Assembly (NCBI GenBank): GCA_927798255.1
Contig: CAKMMH010000028.1
Location: forward strand, 1 to 13,646
Length of the DNA: 13,646 bases
Source of the DNA: an uncultured bacterium
GTDB taxonomy: Bacteria > Bdellovibrionota_C > UBA2361 > CAKMMH01
Reading direction: 5' to 3'
The position numbers and the translations under genes are program-made. The stretch's first letter is position 1. Every line of letters begins with the position of its first letter. Shown one piece after another: positions 1 to 8,203 of this stretch. The notes beneath the pieces were generated by a model. That model saw only the letters and a list, made by a program, of their open reading frames with translations. It was not told the origin of the DNA and did not search any database.

Positions 1-2
1 AG

Positions 3-167
3 GGAACGACTATAGAACAGGCAAAGTTATACGCTAAATCCTTAGCTAAGATTCTTTTTGGTTACCATTTTCGCGAAACTGAGTTCCAAACTGATCCAAT
101 AAATGTGGGATTGGAAATTATAGGGGTAACAGATTACTACATTGCAAGCTTTGCTTGTAGTAGGTAG
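3..167 (+). CDS. C-terminal end of an unrecognised protein (5' truncated by window edge)
   Basis: An open frame enters from the left edge and gives 54 residues before a TAG stop at 165-167. The other two plus-strand frames are closed within the first 40 bases. The visible peptide includes IEQAKLYAKSLAKILFGYHF and ends YYIASFACSR. I do not recognise a family. It has an amphipathic, Lys/Ala/Leu-rich helical start and no clear membrane segment. A good intrinsic terminator begins 23 bases after the stop on the same strand, which supports a real transcribed gene ending here. The last codons overlap a small hairpin (arms 135-141 and 156-162). Function unknown. Confidence 0.45.
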   Translation, partial: GTTIEQAKLYAKSLAKILFGYHFRETEFQTDPINVGLEIIGVTDYYIASFACSR

Positions 168-190
168 TTTGTCGCTCCTTACCAATAGCT

Positions 191-228
191 TGTGCCTCGT
201 ATCTTTTTGATGCGTGGCACATTTTTTT
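191..228 (+). terminator. Rho-independent terminator of the leftmost gene
   Basis: The arms TGTGCC and GGCACA (191-196 and 216-221) are extended inward by CGTAT pairing with ATGCG, with one T-T mismatch and one G-T wobble. A run of seven T follows directly at 222-228. The T-run lies only on the plus-strand side, so it serves the gene ending at 167. On the minus strand it lies just beyond the metK stop, where the stem alone might still have some effect. Confidence 0.8.
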
Positions 229-242
229 ATAAATACTTTATT

Positions 243-1400
243 TTATAATTTTTTAACTTTTTCCCAAGTAAAATATCCATTTTCTGCTTTTCGTCCAAAG
301 TGTCCACCACTTGTTGTTACGGTGTAAATTGGTCTTAATAAATCTAAATGCCTTATTATTCCAAGAGGAGTTAGATCAAAATTATCTTTAACCTTTTTAA
401 CAATTTCATCTTTAGAAATTTTCTCTGTATTAAATGTGTCAACCATAACTGAAACTGGCTCCGCAACGCCTATTGCATAAGCAATCTGTATTTCGCATTT
501 GTCTGCAAGATTTGATGCAACTATGCTTTTTGCAATATGGCGTGCCATGTAAGCTGCGGACCTATCAACTTTACTTGGATCTTTCCCCGAGAATGCGCCG
601 CCTCCGTGATGTGCATATCCACCGTATGTATCAACAATTATTTTTCTTCCTGTAAGGCCACTATCTCCAACTGGGCCTCCGATTACAAAGCGACCTGTTG
701 GGTTAATTAAAAATTTTGTATCTTTATCTATAAGGTTTTTATCGATAGTTTTTTGTACGATTTCTTCAATTATATAATCTTTTAAATCATCATATGAAAC
801 GTCTTCTGTATGTTGTGATGAAAGTACCACAGTATCTATCTTATAAGGTTTTCCATTTATATACTTAATACTAACTTGTGCTTTTGCATCAGGACGTAAA
901 AAAGTATTTTTATCACTTTTTCTTATTTCTTTATGCCTATTTATTAATTTGTGAGCAAGAAAAATTCCAAGAGGCATATATTCTGCATCATAATTCATTG
1001 CTTCATTAGATGCATAGCCAAACATTAGTCCTTGATCTCCTGCTCCCATTTCTTTAAATAATCCTTGGCCTTCAGTTACTCCTTGGCTAATATCAGGAGA
1101 TTGTTCAAATATGAATTTCGTAATATTACAAGTTTTATAATAAAAACCTAAATCTTCTTTATCGTATCCAATTTCTTTTATTGCGTTTCTTACGACTTTA
1201 TCATAATCAATTGTTGCTTTTGTTGTAAGCTCTCCTGCAACTACGACCTCGTTGTTTTTTACTAGCGTTTCGATTGCTACTCTTGAGTAGGGGTCTTGAG
1301 TTAAAGCTTCATCTAAAATACTATCACTTATTTTATCGCAAACTTTATCTGGGTGTCCTTCTGAAACTGATTCAGATGAAAAAATAAAATCATTTGACAT
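243..1400 (-). CDS. metK: S-adenosylmethionine synthetase (methionine adenosyltransferase)
   Basis: This cytoplasmic enzyme makes S-adenosylmethionine from methionine and ATP with release of phosphate and diphosphate. It is 385 residues long; E. coli MetK is 384. The family signatures are intact: GHPDK (15-19) near the N terminus in the ATP site, GAGDQG (119-124), and the glycine-rich [19 protein letters not shown] loop (266-284). The ATG is chosen because it gives the standard [15 protein letters not shown] start and is preceded by GGAG eight bases upstream (minus strand). It is a single-gene unit, divergent from the efflux locus. A long inverted repeat and a possible promoter lie in its 5' region. 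I see no frameshift or missing catalytic block. Family assignment is secure. Confidence 0.98.
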   Translation of the reverse strand: MSNDFIFSSESVSEGHPDKVCDKISDSILDEALTQDPYSRVAIETLVKNNEVVVAGELTTKATIDYDKVVRNAIKEIGYDKEDLGFYYKTCNITKFIFEQSPDISQGVTEGQGLFKEMGAGDQGLMFGYASNEAMNYDAEYMPLGIFLAHKLINRHKEIRKSDKNTFLRPDAKAQVSIKYINGKPYKIDTVVLSSQHTEDVSYDDLKDYIIEEIVQKTIDKNLIDKDTKFLINPTGRFVIGGPVGDSGLTGRKIIVDTYGGYAHHGGGAFSGKDPSKVDRSAAYMARHIAKSIVASNLADKCEIQIAYAIGVAEPVSVMVDTFNTEKISKDEIVKKVKDNFDLTPLGIIRHLDLLRPIYTVTTSGGHFGRKAENGYFTWEKVKKL

Positions 1401-1420
1401 AAATACAAGCTCCTAGTTTG

Positions 1421-1475
1421 AATATCTTTAAATTACAAATTAATATACACCATTTAATTTCAAGTTAAAGATATT
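1421..1475 (-). promoter_or_regulatory. metK 5' region: inverted repeat overlapping a possible promoter
   Basis: An 11-bp perfect inverted repeat, AATATCTTTAA (1421-1431) and TTAAAGATATT (1465-1475), flanks 33 bases. On the minus strand a possible -10 (TATATT, 1442-1447) and a weak -35 (TTTAAC, 1464-1469) with a 16-base spacer fall within or at the edge of it. The right arm would then overlap the -35 and the left arm would lie in the leader. It could be an operator or an RNA stem. I could not match it to a known SAM or SAH riboswitch. Promoter placement is tentative. Confidence 0.3.
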
Positions 1476-1498
1476 TTCTAAAAATAAAAATATGTTTT

Positions 1499-1524
1499 GC
1501 TTAATTAAGCGTGTTATAAAACAC
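1499..1524. repeat. Two abutting inverted repeats in the metK/tetR interval
   Basis: GCTTAATTAAGC (1499-1510) is a perfect 12-bp palindrome. It is followed without a gap by GTGTT-ATAA-AACAC (1511-1524). They abut the first of the two operator-like 16-mers. They may be protein-binding sites in this divergent intergenic region, but short AT-rich palindromes are frequent by chance in such DNA. Confidence 0.3.
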
Positions 1525-1592
1525 TAAATCATTTGATTGACTTTTTTGCTAAAAAATTGTAAAACATAAAAGATTTTAAATCATTTGATTGA
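1525..1592 (+). promoter_or_regulatory. Two identical 16-bp palindromic operator-like sites with embedded promoter elements
   Basis: TAAATCATTTGATTGA occurs exactly twice, at 1525-1540 and 1577-1592, starts 52 bp apart (about five helical turns). Each has the dyad core AATCA-TT-TGATT. The 3' end of the first copy forms TTGACT (1537-1542), a near-consensus -35 with TAAAAC (1560-1565) 17 bases on. The second copy similarly gives TTGAAT (1589-1594). Placement just upstream of a TetR-family gene is what is expected for autoregulatory operators, as TetR proteins bind short dyads over promoters. That the adjacent regulator binds them is inference. Confidence 0.6.
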
Positions 1593-1607
1593 ATAATACA
1601 GTTTTTG

Positions 1608-1631
1608 TTTTCATTAAAAAATTAATGAAAA
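1608..1631. repeat. Perfect 10-bp inverted repeat just upstream of tetR-family start
   Basis: TTTTCATTAA (1608-1617) and TTAATGAAAA (1622-1631) are exact inverted complements around AAAA. The repeat lies 19 bases before the regulator ATG, so it would fall in the 5' untranslated region or over a -10. It may be another protein site or an RNA stem affecting translation, since no clear Shine-Dalgarno is present there. Confidence 0.4.
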
Positions 1632-1650
1632 TAATAAACTAAAAAAAATA

Positions 1651-2298
1651 ATGACAATGAAAAAAGAAAGTACAAAGGAAAAGTTATTAAAAGTAGCTAG
1701 TGTGCTTTTTTCGCAAAAATCTTTTAGCGACCTTACTACTCGTGAGATTGCAAATAAAGCAAAAGTTAATCTTTCAGCGATTAAATATTATTTTTCTTCA
1801 AAAGAAAATTTATTCATTGAAACATTAACTTTGCTTTTACAGGATATTAAAGAAAAAAACATAGATTACTTACAATTTGAAGGTGAAATTTCGCAAGAAG
1901 AAGCAATAAGTAAATTTAAAAGCTTTGTTAAAAATTTAAATTCTCTTATGTCGCTTCCAAGAACTGTCCATCCATTTAAAATTATGCTAAGGGAGGTTCT
2001 TGCAATAAATAAAAAGAATAAAAAAATGTGCGAAATTATGATTGATATCATTACTAATGAATTTATGAAACCTTTTGAAGAAAAAGGAGTTAGGCTTATA
2101 GGCTTTATAGCTCCACATCTTTCTAATGAAGATAAAGTGAATGCTATTAATGCAGTTTGTTCTATGTGTTCACATTATTTAATTGCTGGGGATTTTATTA
2201 AAAGTATGCGTGGAATAAATATAAGTGATGGTGATACATTAGATAAGTTCTCAGATTTTATAACAAACTTTACTTTGAAAGGTCTAGGCATAAATTAA
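1651..2298 (+). CDS. TetR/AcrR-family transcriptional regulator (CerR/CecR-like)
   Basis: This 215-residue protein has a typical TetR layout. Its N-terminal helix-turn-helix covers about residues 8-55, with LTTREIANKAKVNLSAIKYY and FSSKENLF matching the TetR signature. The remainder is an all-helical ligand and dimerisation domain. The C-terminal part, with HPFKIMLREV in the middle, resembles the CerR/DUF1956-type domain, though I judge this by eye. It is followed after 59 bases by the efflux membrane-fusion gene on the same strand, so it is probably the local repressor of the pump. An ATG two codons downstream (1657) is an alternative start; neither has a clear Shine-Dalgarno. Duplicate palindromes upstream suggest autoregulation. 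The inducer is unknown. Confidence 0.9.
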   Translation: MTMKKESTKEKLLKVASVLFSQKSFSDLTTREIANKAKVNLSAIKYYFSSKENLFIETLTLLLQDIKEKNIDYLQFEGEISQEEAISKFKSFVKNLNSLMSLPRTVHPFKIMLREVLAINKKNKKMCEIMIDIITNEFMKPFEEKGVRLIGFIAPHLSNEDKVNAINAVCSMCSHYLIAGDFIKSMRGINISDGDTLDKFSDFITNFTLKGLGIN

Positions 2299-2357
2299 TA
2301 ATTTAAGATGTTCTAATAAAGAATGTCATTTTATATTGTATTTTTTAGGGTAATTTT

Positions 2358-3485
2358 ATGAAAATTAAATATATATTTTGTGGTGTTCTTGCTTGCGTTT
2401 TGCTAGGTGGTCTTTTGTTTGGTGTTAAATATAAACAAATAAGAGATTATACAATAAAAATGCAAAGCCAGGTTCAACCTCCAGTAAAAGTTACATCATA
2501 TACGGTAAAGAAAAGTACATGGAAAAATACTATAAAGGCAGTAGGGGGGTTAGAAGCAACACAAGGTGCAATGCTTAGTGCAGAGGCTGATGGAAGAGTT
2601 GTACAAATCGCTTTTGATTCGGGAAAAATTGTTAAAAAAGATGATTTACTTGTAAAATTAGATACAAGTGTTGAAGAAGCAGAGCTTGTAGGTGCAAAGG
2701 CAAGATTAGAGCTTTCTCGCTTAAATTTAGAAAGGCAAAAAGCATTAAGAGAAAAAAATGCGAATTCAAAAATGGATTTAGATAATGCTGAATCTGAATT
2801 TGAAAATTCAAAGGCAGCTGTTGAACAATTAGAAGCAATAATAAAGAAAAAAAATATTACAGCCCCTTTTGATGGAATTGTTGGTATTAGACTTGTAAAT
2901 GTAGGGCAAATGATAACAACAGGAACAAATATTGTTGCAGTTCACACACTTGATCCTTTATATGTTAATTTTAACTTACCTGAACAAGATTTAGCAAAAA
3001 TTAAAATAGGAAATAAAATAAATGTCAATGTTGATGCATTTCCTGATAAAACATTTGAAGCTACACTAACTGCAATTGATAGCTATGTAGACCCTAAGAC
3101 AAGAAATATTTTAGTGCAAGGTACTCTTAGCAATCCTCAAAATATTCTACGTTCAGGAATTTATGCAAGAGTACAAGTCGATTTAGGAAATGATAGGGAA
3201 GTTAAAGCGATTCCTATATCTTCTATAAATTACTCTCCTTATGGAAATAGCGTATATGTGATTAGTAAGGCTAAGGATTCTAAAGATCCTCAAAGAACAG
3301 CAGTATCAAAATTTATTAGACTTGGTGAAAAGCTTGGTGATATGACAGAAGTTCTTGAAGGCTTAGAAGATGGAGATGAAATAATAAGTTCTGCAACATT
3401 TAAAATTATGAACAATGGTAGTGTTATAGTTGATAATACGATTCAGCCATCGGATGAAATTAATCCAAATCCGGAAAATTCATAA
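2358..3485 (+). CDS. RND efflux periplasmic adaptor (membrane-fusion protein, AcrA/MexA family)
   Basis: This 375-residue adaptor would link the inner-membrane RND permease to the outer-membrane channel. Residues about 3-22 form an N-terminal hydrophobic anchor. There is a Cys at 12, but the stretch before it is too short for a convincing lipobox. A biotinyl-lipoyl half follows (GRVVQIAFDSGKIVKKDDLL), then a Lys/Glu-rich alpha hairpin (about 105-165). The returning lipoyl half is ITAPFDGIVGIR, and beta-barrel and membrane-proximal domains follow, with LYVNFNLPEQDLAKI and the common YVDPKTRNILVQGTL segment. AGGG stands shortly before the ATG. Upstream is the TetR gene and downstream the permease, 70 bases away, in one apparent operon. 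The substrate cannot be read from sequence. Confidence 0.96.
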   Translation: MKIKYIFCGVLACVLLGGLLFGVKYKQIRDYTIKMQSQVQPPVKVTSYTVKKSTWKNTIKAVGGLEATQGAMLSAEADGRVVQIAFDSGKIVKKDDLLVKLDTSVEEAELVGAKARLELSRLNLERQKALREKNANSKMDLDNAESEFENSKAAVEQLEAIIKKKNITAPFDGIVGIRLVNVGQMITTGTNIVAVHTLDPLYVNFNLPEQDLAKIKIGNKINVNVDAFPDKTFEATLTAIDSYVDPKTRNILVQGTLSNPQNILRSGIYARVQVDLGNDREVKAIPISSINYSPYGNSVYVISKAKDSKDPQRTAVSKFIRLGEKLGDMTEVLEGLEDGDEIISSATFKIMNNGSVIVDNTIQPSDEINPNPENS

Positions 3486-3555
3486 TATTAAAATTTAGGA
3501 TTTAGTTAATTAAAAAAAATGATAAATTACAAAAAATTAGAAAGGTAAAAAATAG

Positions 3556-6500
3556 ATGAAAGTTACAGATATATTTATTAAAAGACCTGTGCTTGCAATA
3601 TGCGTAAACTTAATCATATTGATTGCAGGGCTTCAATCAATAAATAAACTTACCACAAGACAGTATCCACAAAGTGATTCTGCAAAAATTACTGTTACGA
3701 CATCTTACGTAGGAGCAAGTGCTGACCTGGTAAGAGGGTTTATTACTACACCACTTGAGAGAGTTATAGCAAGTGCAGATGGTATTGATTACCTAGAGTC
3801 GTCAAGTGCGCAAGGAATTAGTACAATTACTGCAAACTTAAAATTAAACTATCCTGTTACAGATGCTCTTACACAAATTCAGTCAAAGGTAAATCAGGTT
3901 AAGAATGAGCTTCCTGAAGGTTCTGAAGAACCTATAATTGATATGCAAAATACAAATGATAAGTTTGCATCATTATTTATTAGTTTTTATTCTGATGAAC
4001 TTACAGCAAATGAAATTACTGATTATTTAATTAGAGTAATACAACCAAAATTTTCAGCTGTTCAAGGTGTACAAAAGGCAGACATCTTAGGAGGTCGAAC
4101 ATTTGCCATGCGTGTTTGGATGGACCCAGATAAGATGGCATCAATGAATATCCGTGCAGTTGATGTTTACACTGCATTAAAACAAAACAACTACCTTTCA
4201 GCTCTTGGTAGTAGTAAGGGTAATATGGTTAAGGTTGTACTTAATGCTAATACCGATGTACAAGATGTTGCAGGTTTTGAAAATCTAGTAATTAAAGATG
4301 AAGATGGCACGCTTGTTAGATTAAAAGATATAGCAAAAGTAGAACTTGGTGCAGAAGATTATGATACTGATACTCGTTTTGAAGGAAAGTCAGCAACATT
4401 TATTGGTATTTGGCCACTTCCTAATGCTAACTCACTTGATGTTATTAAAGATATTAGAAAACTTCTTCCTGAAATTGAAAGGATACTTCCAGGGAGTATT
4501 AAATTTAAAGTTAATTATGATGCAACAGATTATATTAGAAATGCAATTCATGAAGTAATTGATACATTAAAAGAAACTATCGTGCTTGTTATGATAGTTA
4601 TCTTTTTGTTTATTGGTTCTTTTAGATCAGTTTTTGTTCCAATTGTTGTAATTCCACTTTCACTTGTTGGTGCGTTTGGTCTTATCTTAATGATGGGATT
4701 TTCAATTAACCTTTTAACACTCCTTGCCATCGTACTTGCTGTAGGACTTGTGGTGGATGACGCAATTGTGATGCTTGAAAATGTTGAGCGTCACGTGTCA
4801 GAGGGAAAGAAACCGTTTGATGCAGCAATTATTGCTGCTCGTGAACTTGCAGCTCCTGTTATCACTATGACAATTACTCTTGCTGCTGTGTATGCACCAA
4901 TTGGGCTTCAAGGAGGATTAACAGGAACACTTTTTAAAGAGTTTGCGTTCACTCTTGCAGGAACAGTGTTAATTTCAGGATTTATTGCACTTACATTATC
5001 TCCTATGATGAGTTCAAAACTTGTTAGTATGCAAAAAAGTCCGCTTAAAAAACTTGTGGAGGAAACTTTTGAACTAATAAGAAAATTTTATGAAAAATTA
5101 CTTCTTATTTCTTTAAATGCGAGAAGTGGCGTTTTAATTTTTGCAGTATTTGTGATGCTTTTAATATTTCCACTTTATAAATTTTCAAAAAGTGAACTTG
5201 CACCTAGTGAGGACCAAGGTGCGATGTTTGCAAGCATCGAATCGTCAGTAAATTCTACAATTGAACAAACTGAACGTTATGTAAAACCTATTGAAGATAT
5301 TTTAAGATCGTTTGATGAAGCGGAAGTATTCTTTAACGTTGTTCAACCGAGTAATGGTTTCTCTGTTATTACATTAAAGCCATGGAAAGAGCGTGAAAGA
5401 CATGTTGAGGAACTAAAAATGATAGCTCAAGCGCAGGTAGCACAAGTTGCAGGTATTAGAACTAATATAATGACACCTCCTGCACTTCCTGGTGGTAGCA
5501 TATTTCCGATTGAATTTGTTATCACTTCAACTGATGAGCCAAAAGAGTTACAAAAATATGCAAATGAGCTTATTAGTGCTGCGTATGCAAGTAAAAAATT
5601 TATGTATATAGATGCGGATTTAAAATATGACTATCCTCAAACTAAACTTATGATTGATCATGAAAAGATTGGTACAATGGGATTAAATTTAAGTGAAATA
5701 GGACGAGATGTTTCTATTTTCTTAGGTGGTAATTATGTAAATAGGTTTAATATGCAAGGAAGAAGTTACAAAGTTATACCTCAAGTGAATAGAAAAAGTA
5801 GATTAAATCCTGAACAATTAAATGATTTATATATTAAAGGTAATGGTGATAATTTAATTAAACTTTCAACTGTAAGTACATTAGAAGACAGTGTTGAACC
5901 TAGAGAACTTAAAAAATTCCAACAGCTAAATTCTGTAAAACTTCAAGGCTTACTTCCTAATGGTATAACTTTAGATGAAGGTTTAAAAGTTCTTGAAGAT
6001 GCTGCCAAAAATCTTCCATCTAGTTATCAGATAGACTATGCTGGCCAATCAAGACAACTTAGAACAGAAGGAGATTCTTTAACAACAACTCTTATTTTGT
6101 CTTTTATTTTGATTTATCTAGTTTTAGCTTCTCAATTCGAAAGTTTTAGAGATCCATTTATCATATTATTTGGTTCAGTACCACTTGCGCTTTCTGCAGC
6201 TTTAGTATTTTCTTTCTTAGGGTTTACTACAATGAATATTTACTCACAAGTTGGACTTGTGACACTTATAGGGCTTGTTTCTAAGAATGGAATTTTAATT
6301 GTAGAGTTTGCAAATGTGTTAAGAGAAAAGGGACTTTCAAAACTTGATGCTATTAAACAATCATGTTTAACAAGACTTAGACCTGTTTTAATGACATCGG
6401 TTGCAACGGTTGTAGGTCACCTTCCATTAATGTTTGCAAAAGGGCCAGGAGCTGGTGCTAGAAATAGTATAGGTATGATGCTTGTAACTGGTATGTTCAT

Positions 6501-6594
6501 TGGAACTATTTTTACATTATTTGTTGTACCATGTATTTATACAGTGGTTTCAAAAAATAAATGGGTAAAAAAAGATATTGAAGTAAAATTTTAA
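3556..6594 (+). CDS. RND multidrug efflux permease (HAE1 / AcrB family)
   Basis: At 1012 residues this proton-driven inner-membrane pump is close to the usual 1,020-1,050. It opens with DIFIKRPVLAICVNLIILIAG, the standard first membrane helix, followed by a large periplasmic porter loop. The TM4 segment GLVVDDAIVMLENVERH carries the proton-relay pair Asp401-Asp402. TM10 has GLVSKNGILIVEFAN with Lys910, the equivalent of AcrB Lys940, so the proton path looks intact. The second periplasmic loop lies at about 535-840. AGAAAGG lies upstream of the ATG. It belongs with the preceding adaptor and the following outer-membrane factor. The HAE1 class suggests drugs, detergents or bile-like amphiphiles rather than metals. 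The substrate itself is unknown. Confidence 0.97.
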   Translation: MKVTDIFIKRPVLAICVNLIILIAGLQSINKLTTRQYPQSDSAKITVTTSYVGASADLVRGFITTPLERVIASADGIDYLESSSAQGISTITANLKLNYPVTDALTQIQSKVNQVKNELPEGSEEPIIDMQNTNDKFASLFISFYSDELTANEITDYLIRVIQPKFSAVQGVQKADILGGRTFAMRVWMDPDKMASMNIRAVDVYTALKQNNYLSALGSSKGNMVKVVLNANTDVQDVAGFENLVIKDEDGTLVRLKDIAKVELGAEDYDTDTRFEGKSATFIGIWPLPNANSLDVIKDIRKLLPEIERILPGSIKFKVNYDATDYIRNAIHEVIDTLKETIVLVMIVIFLFIGSFRSVFVPIVVIPLSLVGAFGLILMMGFSINLLTLLAIVLAVGLVVDDAIVMLENVERHVSEGKKPFDAAIIAARELAAPVITMTITLAAVYAPIGLQGGLTGTLFKEFAFTLAGTVLISGFIALTLSPMMSSKLVSMQKSPLKKLVEETFELIRKFYEKLLLISLNARSGVLIFAVFVMLLIFPLYKFSKSELAPSEDQGAMFASIESSVNSTIEQTERYVKPIEDILRSFDEAEVFFNVVQPSNGFSVITLKPWKERERHVEELKMIAQAQVAQVAGIRTNIMTPPALPGGSIFPIEFVITSTDEPKELQKYANELISAAYASKKFMYIDADLKYDYPQTKLMIDHEKIGTMGLNLSEIGRDVSIFLGGNYVNRFNMQGRSYKVIPQVNRKSRLNPEQLNDLYIKGNGDNLIKLSTVSTLEDSVEPRELKKFQQLNSVKLQGLLPNGITLDEGLKVLEDAAKNLPSSYQIDYAGQSRQLRTEGDSLTTTLILSFILIYLVLASQFESFRDPFIILFGSVPLALSAALVFSFLGFTTMNIYSQVGLVTLIGLVSKNGILIVEFANVLREKGLSKLDAIKQSCLTRLRPVLMTSVATVVGHLPLMFAKGPGAGARNSIGMMLVTGMFIGTIFTLFVVPCIYTVVSKNKWVKKDIEVKF

Positions 6595-6607
6595 TGTATG
6601 CATTTTT

Positions 6608-6636
6608 TATAAATAGATGTTAATTTATAGTATAAT
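6608..6636 (+). promoter_or_regulatory. Possible internal promoter for the outer-membrane factor gene
   Basis: A consensus -10 TATAAT lies at 6631-6636, 27 bases before the ATG, with only a weak -35 (TATAAA, 6608-6613) at 17-base spacing. It could let the channel protein be made independently of the pump. In such AT-rich DNA a TATAAT by chance is likely, so confidence is modest. Confidence 0.3.
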
Positions 6637-6663
6637 GTTTTTATAATAATCATAGGATTTGTT

Positions 6664-8085
6664 ATGTTAAAAAAAAGTAAATTTGTTTTAGCTTGTTTTT
6701 TAATTTTATTATGTTCAGCTTGTGCTGTCGGGCCTGATTATGTAAAACCTCAAATCTCAACACCAGACACATTTGAAGCATTGAATAATCCAGATTTCGT
6801 ATCTGAAAAGTTTGATACTGCTTGGTGGGGATATTTTGATGATAAGACACTTGTAAAATTAATAGAAGATGCAGTAGCAGAAAATAAGGATGTTAAACAA
6901 GCGCTTTCAAGAGTAAATCAAGCAAGGGCATTATTAAGCGAAGCAACTGCTAAATTGTTGCCTTCAACTTCATCTTCGTTTATTGGTCAAAAGGTTAACG
7001 AATATGGTCATAGTAGAATAAAAGGAATGCCTCTTACTTCTTACGATACGTACGCTGCTTCACTTGATGCAAGCTGGGAAATTGATATCTTCGGAAAACT
7101 TAGAAGGAATAGAGAGGCTCAGGGTGCTTTAGTTGATGCAAGTGTTGCAAATATGTACGATGCAATAAGAATTTTAGTTACCGATATTGCAAATACTTAC
7201 TTTTCTTTAAGAAGCTATCAAGAACAACTTGAAATTGCAAAAAGAAACATTAAAGCCCAAAAAGAAACTTTAGATATAGTAACTGCTAAATTTAACGCTG
7301 GACAAGTTAGTGAGCTTGATAAAGTTCGCGCCGAGACACAACTTGAAGCTACTAAATCAATTATGCCACCTTTAGAATCTTCTATAGAAGTTAGTATGCA
7401 TCGTTTAGCTGTACTTTCTGGAAAATTTCCAAATGAATTAAATGATGTGTTAAAAAAATCAAAACCTATGAAATTGTTTAACGGTCCAGTTAGTATTACA
7501 GATGCAGAAAGTCTTTTAAAATCAAGGCCGGATATAATGGTAGCAGAACGAAACTTGGCAGCTTATACTGCACTAATTGGTTTTAATAAAGCTGATTACT
7601 TCCCTCGCGTAACAATTGGAGGTTCTTTTTCATTAACAAGTGATGATTTATCAAGAATGTTTCATAATGGTTCTAAGCTTGCAACAGGTCCAAGTATTTC
7701 ATGGACACCATTTGATTTTGGGCAAATTAGAGCACGTGTAAAAGCAAGTGAAGAAAGAGTTGATGAGGCATTATCAAATTACGAAGGAACAATTTTAAGA
7801 GCATTTGAAGACGTGGAAAACTCTTTAACTAAATTCTCATCTGAAAGAAAACGTTATGTTATGCTTAAAAAAACCTTCGAGCTTTCACAAAAATCATACC
7901 ACCTTGCAATGGATCAATATAAAGAAGGAGTGCTTGATTTTATTTCAGTTCTTACTGCACAAAGCGATATGTTAAATAATGAGAATAACCTTTGCCAAAG
8001 TAAAGAGAAGCTTAATGAGTCAGTAGTTTCGATATACAAAGCTTTAGGTGGGGGGTGGGAAGCCTGGCAACTAGTCAAAAATTGA
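6664..8085 (+). CDS. Outer-membrane efflux lipoprotein (NodT / OprM-type outer-membrane factor)
   Basis: This is a 473-residue TolC-superfamily channel that completes the tripartite pump. The signal sequence ends LLCSAC-AVGPDY. Cys20 is the likely lipidated residue, since AVGPDY following the Cys is the hallmark of this family, although position -3 is Cys instead of the usual Leu. Two tandem outer-membrane efflux repeats follow. They include SLDASWEIDIFGKLRR in the first and GPSISWTPFDFGQIRARV in the second, and the chain ends near the common ALGGGWE. AGGA stands seven bases before the ATG. The final codons and the TGA stop lie inside the left arm of the long inverted-repeat element that follows. 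It is last in the efflux operon, 69 bases after the permease. Confidence 0.95.
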   Translation: MLKKSKFVLACFLILLCSACAVGPDYVKPQISTPDTFEALNNPDFVSEKFDTAWWGYFDDKTLVKLIEDAVAENKDVKQALSRVNQARALLSEATAKLLPSTSSSFIGQKVNEYGHSRIKGMPLTSYDTYAASLDASWEIDIFGKLRRNREAQGALVDASVANMYDAIRILVTDIANTYFSLRSYQEQLEIAKRNIKAQKETLDIVTAKFNAGQVSELDKVRAETQLEATKSIMPPLESSIEVSMHRLAVLSGKFPNELNDVLKKSKPMKLFNGPVSITDAESLLKSRPDIMVAERNLAAYTALIGFNKADYFPRVTIGGSFSLTSDDLSRMFHNGSKLATGPSISWTPFDFGQIRARVKASEERVDEALSNYEGTILRAFEDVENSLTKFSSERKRYVMLKKTFELSQKSYHLAMDQYKEGVLDFISVLTAQSDMLNNENNLCQSKEKLNESVVSIYKALGGGWEAWQLVKN

Positions 8086-8203
8086 CAATAAATCAAAAAA
8101 TACTTCGTTATTTGAAGGATGAGCCGTCCTCGCTGTACTTGAGTACAGCTCCGGGTGCTCACCCTCAAATGCCTCGTCTTTTTTGTTTCTTGTCAATTTT
8201 TGA
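8075..8203. repeat. Long imperfect palindrome (~129 bp), probable bidirectional terminator or palindromic mobile-like element
   Basis: The two halves are near reverse complements. The outer arms TCAAAAATTGACAA (8075-8088) and TTGTCAATTTTTGA (8190-8203) match perfectly. Next come an A-run on the left and a T-run on the right, then ATTTGAAGG/CCTCAAAT and GAGC/GCTC, and a perfect core GCTGTACT-TG-AGTACAGC (8132-8149). The GC-rich core flanked by an A-run before and a T-run after is the layout of a terminator working on both strands, fitting its place between convergent genes. Its size and terminal repeats also suit a small palindromic repeat family scattered in the genome. The left arm overlaps the stop codon of the upstream gene. 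Confidence 0.8.

Noticed and set aside
1401..1500. SAM riboswitch upstream of metK
   Set aside because: The leader is short and AT-rich, and I could not match it to the SAM-I, SAM-II, SAM-III or SAM/SAH cores; only a simple inverted repeat is visible.
7914..8168. 84-codon minus-strand ORF overlapping the channel gene
   Set aside because: It lies antisense to conserved coding sequence and extends into the palindrome; it has no independent support.
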